Part shown: positions 1 through 5,808 of the stretch, piece by piece | Layout of the letters: each line of letters starts with the position of its first letter | Numbering within the stretch: position 1 is the first letter of the stretch | NCBI GenBank assembly: GCA_023700885.1 | Contig: JAMPYA010000142.1 | Coordinates: 1 to 5,847 of the forward strand | Reading direction: 5' to 3' | From: Flavobacteriaceae bacterium | Lineage (GTDB): Bacteria > Bacteroidota > Bacteroidia > Flavobacteriales > Flavobacteriaceae | DNA length: 5,847 nucleotides | The notes under the pieces: model-generated | Told to the model about the DNA's origin: nothing | Databases searched by the model: none | The model's input: the letters and a program-made list of their open reading frames with translations, nothing else | Position numbers and translations under genes: made by a program

Positions 1-809
1 ATAATACCCATATTGTTGTTGGACAATACGTTGCTAAAGATTCAAGAATTAAGTATGTTCATCGACCAGAACATATGTTAAAAGGTCCATCATCTTGCCG
101 TAATTATGGGTTTGAGTTAAGTAAAGGGGAATATATTAATTGGTTTGATGATGATGATACAATGTTGCCGACTGCTATTGAAAATAGAATAATGAGTTTT
201 AAGTCAGATATTGATGTAGTTGTGTCTAAATTGAAATATTTTGATTTTAGTAATAATTTGAGTTTAGGAGTAACAAATATTCATTCTTCAAATCTTATTG
301 AAGATTATTTAGTGGGTAAAGTTATCTTTTTTATATCTGGACCTATTTGGAGAAAAGAATTTTTAATAAAAAAAAGAGAATTATTTGATGAAACCCTATC
401 TTTTTTAGATGATTGGGATTTTAATTTGAGAATGCTTTATTCAGATCCTAATTTAATTGTTTTAAATGAATCACTTATTAATTATAGAATTCATGAAAAT
501 TCTTTATCTAAAAAGATAAAAAATTTTGATTTACATGAATTAAAATCTGAATATAAAGCAAGAATAAAACATTATAGAATCTTAACCGCTAGAAAAAATT
601 TTAATATAAATATTTATAAGAATTTTATATTAAAAAGATATAAATCAATTTTAAGGGATGCACTGATTAAGAAGTACTCATCTTTATTTTTAATAAAAGG
701 GCTAATAAGTTTTCAATTAATTTCGGGTGATAAAAAGGGTGTTTTGAAATCAATAATAGGATATATTAGTTTTAAAGTATTTAAAAAAGGCTATCTTTTT
801 TTTAAATAA
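1..809 (+). CDS. Family 2 glycosyltransferase, 5' end cut by the window edge
   Basis: Inverting GT-A glycosyltransferase that probably adds one sugar to a growing surface polysaccharide unit at the cytoplasmic membrane. The open frame continues to the left edge (first whole codon at base 3), giving 268 visible residues. The ATG at 75 is internal, because the 24 codons before it align with the third gene of the window (GQYVAKDSRIKYVHRPEH against the region around KRPKNLMK). About 44 residues, holding the usual VSIIIPTYNR nucleotide-binding strand, are therefore missing. Visible marks are SCRNYGFELSKGEY, the metal-binding DxD region FDDDD (visible residues 48-52), the GPIWRKEF segment, and the LDDWDFNLRM stretch (about 135-144), which matches the catalytic-base region of GT2 enzymes. 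The C-terminal part is basic and hydrophobic, consistent with membrane association. It is the first of three closely spaced genes and very AT-rich. The family is secure; the donor and acceptor are unknown. Confidence 0.9.
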   Translation, partial: NTHIVVGQYVAKDSRIKYVHRPEHMLKGPSSCRNYGFELSKGEYINWFDDDDTMLPTAIENRIMSFKSDIDVVVSKLKYFDFSNNLSLGVTNIHSSNLIEDYLVGKVIFFISGPIWRKEFLIKKRELFDETLSFLDDWDFNLRMLYSDPNLIVLNESLINYRIHENSLSKKIKNFDLHELKSEYKARIKHYRILTARKNFNINIYKNFILKRYKSILRDALIKKYSSLFLIKGLISFQLISGDKKGVLKSIIGYISFKVFKKGYLFFK

Positions 810-820
810 AAATTCAATAA

Positions 821-1978
821 ATGAAAAGAAAAGATAATATTTTAATACTAACCCCACATTTAAATAATATAGGTGGTACTGAGTTAGAAACTCTTATTAC
901 AGCAAAAATATTTCTAAAAAATGGGATTGCAAGTAATATAGATATATTTTCTCCTATGATGCCTTCATACTTTATTAAAAATTTGTTCAATGAAGATAGA
1001 ATTCAATTTAAATATTATCCCAATTTTTTTCATAATAGGTATTTTTTAAAATGTGATTCAGTAATTAAAAAAATGTTTAAATCAATACCCAGGAATTTCA
1101 ATCTTTTGCAATATTTCTATTGGTTAATAAAGAAGCCATTTACTAAATGCAATTTTGTATATGTAATGTGTAGTACAAATCAGGTATATCATTATCCAAT
1201 AATAGCAAACTATAGTTTAAATAAAGTTATTATAAAACATACGGCAGTTGGCGAATATAATAATTGGAATATGCTATTTGAAAAACTTTTAAAAAAGTGT
1301 AAAGTAATATTAGTAACATCTAAAAAACAAAAATATGATTTGGTTAATAAATACAAATTGCAAAATGTTGATTTTATTGATGTATTTATTGAAAATGAAA
1401 ATCAGTTAAATCAAATTGAAATTAATAGGGACGAAACTTTTACTTTTGGCATGTTGTGTAGAATAAGTGAAGAAAAAAGGATTGAAGATGGAATCAAAAT
1501 GGTAAAGAAACTTTATGACCTAGACTACAATGTAAAACTAAAAATTAATGGCATTCCAAAAAATGATGATTATTTAAATTACTTAATTAATTTAATTCAA
1601 GAATTAAAAGCGGAAGTATATATCACACTTGAATCAACCATAGTTAGCCCTTCAAAAGTAACTGAATTTTATAAGAATATAAATGCTTTTCTAATTACTT
1701 CAAATACAGAAGGTGGTCCTAATACTGGGTTAGAATGTATGGCTGCAGGTATACCAATATTAAGTTATGATGTTGGCGCAATGAAAGAAAGATTAGAGCC
1801 GTTTAAGAAGTTATTTATTGCAGATGATTTAGACTCATTGCTTGTAAATGCAGAATATTTAATAAACTTTACTGAAGATGAATACAATAAATTAAGTGTT
1901 TCAATAAAAAAACATTATATGGAAGTATATAATAATGATATAAAGTTTGAAAAAATAAACAGTTTTTTTGCTAATTAA
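821..1978 (+). CDS. Family 4 (GT-B) glycosyltransferase
   Basis: Retaining GT-B glycosyltransferase of the glycos_transf_1 group, expected to transfer a sugar from a nucleotide-sugar donor during surface glycan assembly. The 385-residue length is normal for the family. The N-terminal acceptor domain opens with ILILTPHLNNIGGTE, where the GGTE motif (residues 18-21) is the glycine-rich loop typical of GT4 enzymes. The C-terminal donor domain has FGMLCRISEEKR (R214 and K219, the usual phosphate-contacting pair) and SNTEGGPNTGLECMAAGIP, a perfect E-x7-E motif with E297 and E305. There is no signal peptide or obvious transmembrane helix. The start follows the upstream stop by 11 bases and there is no clear Shine-Dalgarno sequence, as is common in Bacteroidota; the spacing suggests co-transcription with its neighbours. 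Donor specificity cannot be read from the sequence. Confidence 0.93.
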   Translation: MKRKDNILILTPHLNNIGGTELETLITAKIFLKNGIASNIDIFSPMMPSYFIKNLFNEDRIQFKYYPNFFHNRYFLKCDSVIKKMFKSIPRNFNLLQYFYWLIKKPFTKCNFVYVMCSTNQVYHYPIIANYSLNKVIIKHTAVGEYNNWNMLFEKLLKKCKVILVTSKKQKYDLVNKYKLQNVDFIDVFIENENQLNQIEINRDETFTFGMLCRISEEKRIEDGIKMVKKLYDLDYNVKLKINGIPKNDDYLNYLINLIQELKAEVYITLESTIVSPSKVTEFYKNINAFLITSNTEGGPNTGLECMAAGIPILSYDVGAMKERLEPFKKLFIADDLDSLLVNAEYLINFTEDEYNKLSVSIKKHYMEVYNNDIKFEKINSFFAN

Positions 1979-1995
1979 AAATCAAAATTTAACTT

Positions 1996-2922
1996 ATGTT
2001 TCCAACTTTATCAGTGATTATTCCAACTTATAATCGAGCTCATTTTATAAGTGAAACATTAAATAGCATTATTGCACAGACTTATTTAAACTGGGAATGT
2101 ATTATTGTAGATGATTATTCATCAGATAACATAACTCAAGTTGTGAAACCTTTTCTTTTAGATAAAAGATTTAGCTATTATAAAAGGCCTAAAAATTTAA
2201 TGAAGGGGGCCAATTCTTGTAGAAATTATGGTTTTGAAAAAAGTAAAGGAGATTATATACATTGGTTGGATAGTGATGATATTATTCATCCTGATTGTTA
2301 TAAAACATGTTTGAATATTCTGATAGAAAATGATTTTGATTTTTGCAGATTTGAGAGAGAAGTGTTTTTTAACAATTTTGATAAAATAAAATTAGAGAAT
2401 AATAATGCTGCTAGAGATTCTTTTTTAATTGATATTTTAAAATTCGAACAAATTTTAACTAATGAAATTCCGTTTAACACCTGTAATGTCATTTGGAAAA
2501 AGTCATCAATAGGTAAAGAAAGATTTAATGAAAGGATAGTTTACGCAGATGAATGGGAATATTATTTGAGATTAATTTCAAATAACCTTAAAGGAATTTC
2601 AATTAGCCTTATATTTTTATTTGCCAGAAAACATCAAGATTCTACCACTTTTGAATTTTATAATAATAACTCTATACGTGTTACATCTAAAAAAGAAGCC
2701 ATAAAATTAGTTGCTCAAAACTTGATGAATAAACAGCTAATGACCCCTACTTTGTTAAAGTACTTAGTGGGTTATGCCATTTCATTTAGAGACATCATTT
2801 TATTAAATGATATTCTTAGTATTTCTAATACATCGTTAAAAAATAAGCTATATTTAAAACTGAAATTTCATTTATTTCCAATTTGGAAAATATATAAAAG
2901 GACTCATAAAAAAATAACTTAA
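1996..2922 (+). CDS. Family 2 glycosyltransferase, complete paralogue of the first gene
   Basis: Inverting GT-A glycosyltransferase for surface polysaccharide assembly; 308 residues, a usual length. The start is well supported because the family's first strand follows at once (LSVIIPTYNRAHFISETLNS, residues 5-24). IIVDDYSSD (36-44) forms the nucleotide-binding end of strand 2. WLDSDD (90-95) carries the DxD metal motif, and YADEWEYYLRL (183-193) the region that holds the catalytic base in the family. SCRNYGFEKSKGDY (74-87) is nearly the same as in the first gene of the window, and the two also share the 'IW(R/K)K' segment before the catalytic region, so they are duplicates that have diverged. 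The tail is basic (KIYKRTHKKIT). It lies 17 bases after the GT4 gene and is probably the last gene of this AT-rich run, since sequence character changes just after its stop. Sugar specificity is unknown. Confidence 0.93.
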   Translation: MFPTLSVIIPTYNRAHFISETLNSIIAQTYLNWECIIVDDYSSDNITQVVKPFLLDKRFSYYKRPKNLMKGANSCRNYGFEKSKGDYIHWLDSDDIIHPDCYKTCLNILIENDFDFCRFEREVFFNNFDKIKLENNNAARDSFLIDILKFEQILTNEIPFNTCNVIWKKSSIGKERFNERIVYADEWEYYLRLISNNLKGISISLIFLFARKHQDSTTFEFYNNNSIRVTSKKEAIKLVAQNLMNKQLMTPTLLKYLVGYAISFRDIILLNDILSISNTSLKNKLYLKLKFHLFPIWKIYKRTHKKIT

Positions 2923-2925
2923 TGA

Positions 2926-2975
2926 AACGCCCATGACAATATTAATTGACATACAAGAACATGATTTTGGGCGTT
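2926..2975. repeat. Inverted repeat with 8-bp arms and a 34-base loop
   Basis: AACGCCCA (2926-2933) is perfectly complementary to TGGGCGTT (2968-2975). One more pair can form beyond a single mismatch (GAAACGCCCA against TGGGCGTTCC). The arms are much richer in G+C than the surrounding AT-rich DNA. The structure begins three bases after the stop of the second GT2 gene, so it could act in the transcript as a 3'-end stabiliser or weak terminator, but no U-run follows. It could instead be the remnant of an inserted element. The TTTTGGGCGTTCC string recalls an intergenic repeat I associate from memory with Bacteroidota genomes; I cannot verify that here. Confidence 0.5.
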
Positions 2976-3033
2976 CCATCTGACAAATAAAATTTATAGA
3001 GAGCTTGTCGAACTAAACAATAAATATAAACAG

Positions 3034-3114
3034 ATGAAAATCCTCCTTTATTTTGGTACACGACTGGAAGCTATCAAAATGGCTTTATTAGTTCATGAAC
3101 TTAAAAAAATTTAA
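3034..3114 (+). pseudogene. Truncated 5' fragment of a wecB-like epimerase gene
   Basis: A 26-codon frame (ATG 3034, TAA 3112) that matches the start of the intact epimerase gene downstream. Over 25 aligned codons (3034-3108 against 4437-4511) I count 58 of 75 identical bases and 19 of 25 identical residues. The FGTR.EAIKMA signature is retained, but both prolines of the motif are lost (FGTRLEAIKMALLVHE here, FGTRPEAIKMAPIVHA in the intact gene). Similarity stops abruptly at the AAAAAAA run near 3109, where the repeats upstream of the ATPase gene begin. A 26-residue peptide cannot be an epimerase, so this is a relic. It may be what remains of an earlier, diverged wecB that followed the glycosyltransferases, or an ectopic partial copy. 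Translation is possible but function is unlikely. Confidence 0.85.
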
Positions 3115-3180
3115 AAAAGTTATAAACGTATTTATAATAATTGCTATATTTGAGAAAAGTTATAAACGTATCTATAATAA
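3115..3180 (+). repeat. Two 26-base direct repeats, each with a palindrome, upstream of the ATPase gene
   Basis: Copies at 3115-3140 and 3155-3180 agree at 25 of 26 bases and are offset by exactly 40. Each contains an 18-base dyad: TTATAAACGTATTTATAA at 3120-3137 (perfect 7-base arms TTATAAA/TTTATAA around CGTA) and TTATAAACGTATCTATAA at 3160-3177 (one mismatch in the right arm). The second copy ends six bases before the ATPase start codon. Paired palindromes on both sides of a promoter box are what a dimeric repressor or a self-regulating factor would use, so I read them as candidate operators. The regulator is not visible here. A plain tandem duplication is the alternative. Confidence 0.65.
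3145..3152 (+). promoter_or_regulatory. Bacteroidota-type -7 promoter box for the ATPase gene
   Basis: TATATTTG is an exact match to the Bacteroidota sigma-A -7 consensus TAnnTTTG. It lies 34 bases before the ATG of the ATPase gene and in the gap between the two palindromes, so transcription would begin about where the second palindrome starts. No TTTG-like -33 element is seen 19-21 bases upstream; that space is occupied by the first palindrome. A promoter here is likely but unproven. Confidence 0.55.
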
Positions 3181-3186
3181 ATAACA

Positions 3187-4398
3187 ATGCAAATCCCTCA
3201 AAATATTCATAGTAGGACGCGCTATTTAGATAGAGTAAGACCTTTTATGGGTAAAAACCTGATAAAAGTATTTACAGGACAGCGTAGAGTAGGCAAAAGT
3301 TATTTGCTTTTTCAGTTGATGGCTTTTTTGCAGGAACAAGATAAAAATGTTGCTATCCTATACATCAATAAAGAAGATTTGGCATTTTCGTTTATAAAGA
3401 CCGCCTCCGATTTGCAAGAATATGTAATAGCAAACAAATCAAAAACCAGTAAAACCTATGTTTTTATAGACGAAATACAAGATATTCTTCATTTTGAAGT
3501 TGGCTTACGTTCCTTATTGCTTTATGAAGATATTGATTTGTATTGCACGGGCAGTAATGCTAACTTATTGTCTGGAGATATTGCGGGTCATTTAAGTGGC
3601 CGGTATATTGAGGTAGTCGTTTACAGTCTTTCGTATGTCGAGTTTTTAGATTTTCATTCCATAAAAGACACTCAGTCCAGCTTGGATAAATACCTCAAAT
3701 ACGGAGGGCTTCCTTATTTAAAGCACTTGCCTTTAGAAGACGCAATAGTTTTTGAGTATTTAAAAAATATTTACAGTACGATAGTTTATCGAGATATTAT
3801 CAATCGATACGCTGTACGAAATGTGCCATTTTTAGAACAACTGGTACTGTTTTTGGCAGGGAATACAGGGAGTATATTCTCGGCTAAAAAAATAAGTGAT
3901 TTTTTAAAATCACAACGCATCAATATGGCACCCAATCAAGTGCAGACTTATATACAACACTTGACGAATGCTTTTTTAATACATAAAGTAGCAAGGTATG
4001 ATTTGATTGGTAAACGACTTTTTGAGATAGGTGAAAAATATTATTTCGAAAATCTCGGAATTCGTCACGGGCTCTGGGGTTATCGGATTGAAGACCTTAG
4101 AAAAATAATGGAAAATGCAGTCTATAATCATTTACTTTTTAACGGATATAAGGTGCAAGTTGGAGTTATAGGAGCAGCCGAAATTGATTTTATTGGAGAA
4201 AAGGATGGAGAAAAACTGTACCTACAAGTGGCCCTGACCATTAATGACACAAACACTTTAGAGAGAGAATTCGGGAATTTAAAAAATATACCCGATAGTT
4301 ACCCCAAAATGGTTATTACCATGGATGCTTTTTCAGGTAATACGTATGAAGGAATTAAATCTATAGATTTAAGAAGTTTTTTAAAAATGATACTTTAA
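3187..4398 (+). CDS. AAA family ATPase with DUF4143 C-terminal domain
   Basis: A 403-residue protein of the AAA_14/DUF4143 group, which is common in bacteria and archaea, often in accessory regions, and has no settled function. Residues 26-140 form the ATPase core: Walker A GQRRVGKS (31-38), Walker B YVFIDEIQD (91-99), a sensor-like TGSNANLLSG (121-130) and the conserved SGRY arginine (R139). YGGLPYL (172-178) is a family signature. The middle (about 225-290) looks like a winged-helix segment (SAKKISDFLKSQRINMAPNQVQTYI). The end, EIDFIGEKDGEKLYLQV (332-348), resembles a PD-(D/E)XK nuclease strand pair, but Q347 stands where a nuclease would have the catalytic E-x-K, so activity is doubtful. 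The protein is soluble. It has its own promoter-like region, differs in composition from the glycosyltransferases, and sits beside a broken wecB copy, so it looks like an inserted accessory gene rather than part of glycan synthesis. Confidence 0.9.
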   Translation: MQIPQNIHSRTRYLDRVRPFMGKNLIKVFTGQRRVGKSYLLFQLMAFLQEQDKNVAILYINKEDLAFSFIKTASDLQEYVIANKSKTSKTYVFIDEIQDILHFEVGLRSLLLYEDIDLYCTGSNANLLSGDIAGHLSGRYIEVVVYSLSYVEFLDFHSIKDTQSSLDKYLKYGGLPYLKHLPLEDAIVFEYLKNIYSTIVYRDIINRYAVRNVPFLEQLVLFLAGNTGSIFSAKKISDFLKSQRINMAPNQVQTYIQHLTNAFLIHKVARYDLIGKRLFEIGEKYYFENLGIRHGLWGYRIEDLRKIMENAVYNHLLFNGYKVQVGVIGAAEIDFIGEKDGEKLYLQVALTINDTNTLEREFGNLKNIPDSYPKMVITMDAFSGNTYEGIKSIDLRSFLKMIL

Positions 4399-4427
4399 CT
4401 ACCATTGATTTTTAAAGTTAATAACGA

Positions 4428-5561
4428 ATGCAATTAATAAAAATCCTCCTTTGTTTTGGAACTCGCCCTGAAGCCATTAAAATGGCTCCTATAGTTCATG
4501 CCTTAAAAAAACAAAAAGGTGTTGAGGTTAACGTATGCGTTACTGCCCAACACCGGCAAATGCTGGATCAGGTACTTGATTTTTTTGAAATCACTCCAGA
4601 CTATGATTTAGATTTGATGATGCCAAACCAAAGTCTAAACCTACTCAGTTCCAGAATACTGGAAAAAATAGACATCGTATTATTAGAAGTAAAACCTGAT
4701 TGGGTTTTGGTACATGGTGATACGACCACCTCTGCTATGGTAGCCATAGCCGCTTTTCACCAAAATATCAAAGTAGGACATGTAGAAGCGGGTCTGCGAA
4801 CTTATAACAAGCAAGCTCCGTTTCCAGAGGAAGTCAACCGACAACTAACAAGTAGAATTGCTGATGTACATTTTGCTCCAACCAATGAATCAGTACAAAA
4901 TTTAGTAAAGGAAGGTATTTTAAAAGATACAATTTTTAAGGTGGGAAATACCGTAGTGGATGCATTACAATGGGCTATTCAGAAAATGAACAGTGGTTAC
5001 CATAATAAGGAAATACTAAAATTGGAGAATCAACTGGATAAATCCAAAAAACTTATTTTAGTAACCGGACACCGACGTGAAAATTTTGGAGATGGATTTT
5101 TAAAAGTTTGTGAAGCATTGATAGATTTAAGTGAAAGAGAAGATGTTGAAATAGTATATCCCGTACATTTGAATCCTAAGGTACAAGAGCCCGTTTATAA
5201 ATTGTTGTCTAATAATAAAAATATACATTTAATACCTCCGGCAGAATACCCACTTTTTATATGGTTGATGCAACGTGCTGCGTTGATTATTTCAGATTCT
5301 GGTGGTATTCAAGAAGAAGCACCTACCTTAGGGAAACGGGTTTTAGTAACTCGAAATGTGACTGAAAGAAAAGAAGGAATAGATCAAGGGTTTTCAATCT
5401 TAGTAGGAACAGATAAAGATAAAATTGTAAATGAAGCAACTCAAATTCTTGAACATTTTAAAGGTTTTGATAGGATAGAAAATCCATACGGAGATGGAAA
5501 AGCAAGTGAACGAATTGTTGAGGTGTTCTCGATACATCACGCCCAAAAGCGTGACACTTGA
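4428..5561 (+). CDS. wecB: UDP-N-acetylglucosamine 2-epimerase, non-hydrolysing
   Basis: Interconverts UDP-GlcNAc and UDP-ManNAc (EC 5.1.3.14) in the cytoplasm, supplying ManNAc or, after oxidation by a WecC-type enzyme, ManNAcA for surface polysaccharide. At 377 residues it has the family length, and all signature blocks are present: CFGTRPEAIKMAPI (9-22), TAQHRQMLDQVL (39-50), HGDTTT (96-101), GHVEAGLRT (117-125), PFPEEVNR (131-138), VTGHRRENFG (212-221) and SDSGGIQEEAP (289-299). By alignment with E. coli WecB, the catalytic D95, E117, E131 and H213 correspond to D98, E120, E134 and H215, so the enzyme should be active. The start lies 29 bases after the ATPase stop, with no visible promoter or Shine-Dalgarno, so it may be read through from upstream. 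Unusually, the last 11 residues (FSIHHAQKRDT) and the stop codon lie in a palindromic repeat that begins at 5525. Confidence 0.96.
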   Translation: MQLIKILLCFGTRPEAIKMAPIVHALKKQKGVEVNVCVTAQHRQMLDQVLDFFEITPDYDLDLMMPNQSLNLLSSRILEKIDIVLLEVKPDWVLVHGDTTTSAMVAIAAFHQNIKVGHVEAGLRTYNKQAPFPEEVNRQLTSRIADVHFAPTNESVQNLVKEGILKDTIFKVGNTVVDALQWAIQKMNSGYHNKEILKLENQLDKSKKLILVTGHRRENFGDGFLKVCEALIDLSEREDVEIVYPVHLNPKVQEPVYKLLSNNKNIHLIPPAEYPLFIWLMQRAALIISDSGGIQEEAPTLGKRVLVTRNVTERKEGIDQGFSILVGTDKDKIVNEATQILEHFKGFDRIENPYGDGKASERIVEVFSIHHAQKRDT

Positions 5562-5563
5562 AC
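5525..5563 (+). repeat. Palindromic module 1, overlapping the end of wecB
   Basis: Left flank GTTCTCGATACA (5525-5536), core hairpin TCACGC (5537-5542), loop CCAAAA, GCGTGA (5549-5554), and right flank CACTTGAAC (5555-5563). The core stem is a perfect 6 bp. The left flank is identical to that of module 4. The wecB stop codon TGA is at 5559-5561, inside the right flank, so nearly the whole module is translated. Confidence 0.85.
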
Positions 5564-5602
5564 AGACGGAAAAAAGAACAACAAAGACTGTCACTTCGAG
5601 TG
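5555..5602 (+). repeat. 48-base direct repeat, copy A
   Basis: Matches 5800-5847 at 47 of 48 bases; the only difference is T5559 against C5804. It covers the right flank of a + module, the A-rich linker containing GGAAAAAAGAACAACAAAG, and the first flank of the following - module (CACTTCGAGTG). Part of it (5577-5602) recurs at 5695-5720 with one mismatch. Confidence 0.95.
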
Positions 5603-5647
5603 TTCCGAATCCTGAGCAGTGCCGAAGGGTCGGAACGTACCGAGAAG
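5594..5647 (-). repeat. Palindromic module 2, inverted, with an enlarged loop
   Basis: Read on the minus strand it has the flanks CTTCTCGGTACG and CACTCGAAG around a TTCCGA/TCGGAA core stem (5603-5608 with 5630-5635). The same stem in module 3 closes a 4-base loop. Here the loop is 21 bases (5609-5629) and contains CCTGAGCAGTGCCGAAGG, itself partly palindromic (CCT/AGG ends, GCA-G-TGC centre) and similar to CTGAG...GAAGG repeats I associate with Bacteroidota. It looks like one repeat nested in another, or an expanded loop. Confidence 0.8.
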
Positions 5648-5711
5648 TTTTGTTCCGTTTTACTCCACAAAAAGCAAACTGTCGTGAAAAAAACAACAAC
5701 AAAGACCGTCA

Positions 5712-5748
5712 CTTCGAGTGTTCCGATTTATCGGAACGTATCGAGAAG
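5712..5748 (-). repeat. Palindromic module 3, inverted
   Basis: On the minus strand the flanks are CTTCTCGATACG and CACTCGAAG. The core is GTTCCGA (5720-5726), loop TTTA, TCGGAAC (5731-5737), a perfect 7-bp stem if the first flanking base pair is included. It is preceded by a third copy of the linker end (5695-5711). Confidence 0.85.
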
Positions 5749-5758
5749 GAGTTAAAAG

Positions 5759-5808
5759 GTTCTCGATACAATTTTAAAAGAATAAAATTCTTTTAAAATC
5801 ACTCGAAC
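5759..5808 (+). repeat. Palindromic module 4, with a long AT-rich core
   Basis: The left flank GTTCTCGATACA (5759-5770) is identical to module 1. The core is ATTTTAAAAGAAT (5771-5783), loop AAA, ATTCTTTTAAAAT (5787-5799), a perfect 13-bp stem unrelated in sequence to the core of module 1. The right flank is CACTCGAAC (5800-5808). There is no U-run after the stem, so it does not look like an intrinsic terminator. Confidence 0.88.

Noticed and set aside
75..77. ATG at 75 as the start of the first glycosyltransferase
   Set aside because: The frame is open to the left edge, and the 24 upstream codons align with the paralogous gene at 1996, so the ATG is internal and the gene begins outside the window.
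2298..2492. 64-codon minus-strand open frame
   Set aside because: It lies wholly inside the second GT2 gene, has no recognisable domain and is a by-product of AT-rich coding DNA.
2926..2975. Integron attC site
   Set aside because: The long hairpin suggested it, but the outer arms do not have the RYYYAAC/GTTRRRY order and there is no integrase or cassette array.
3001..3013. GAGCTTGTCGAAC as a relic of the same CTGAGC...CGAAGG repeat seen at 5612-5628
   Set aside because: The shared part is too short (GAGC...GTCGAA-like) and nothing around it extends the match, so chance cannot be excluded.
4399..4427. Separate promoter for wecB in the gap after the ATPase gene
   Set aside because: The 29-base gap has no TAnnTTTG box, and none was convincing in the end of the ATPase gene, so no promoter is called.
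5400..5712. Two minus-strand open frames of 84 and 100 codons across the end of wecB
   Set aside because: They overlap conserved wecB sequence and the hairpin repeats, their translations look like random low-complexity sequence, and they have no start-region support.
5494..5796. Plus-strand open frames of 100 and 65 codons over the repeat array
   Set aside because: They are translations of repeat DNA: similar strings (KTVTSSVP) recur because the linker recurs. One begins inside wecB in another frame. No domain is visible.
5771..5799. Intrinsic terminator for wecB
   Set aside because: The 13-bp stem is perfect but purely AT-rich and is followed by CACTCGAAC rather than a T-run. Its flanks identify it as a member of the repeat family.
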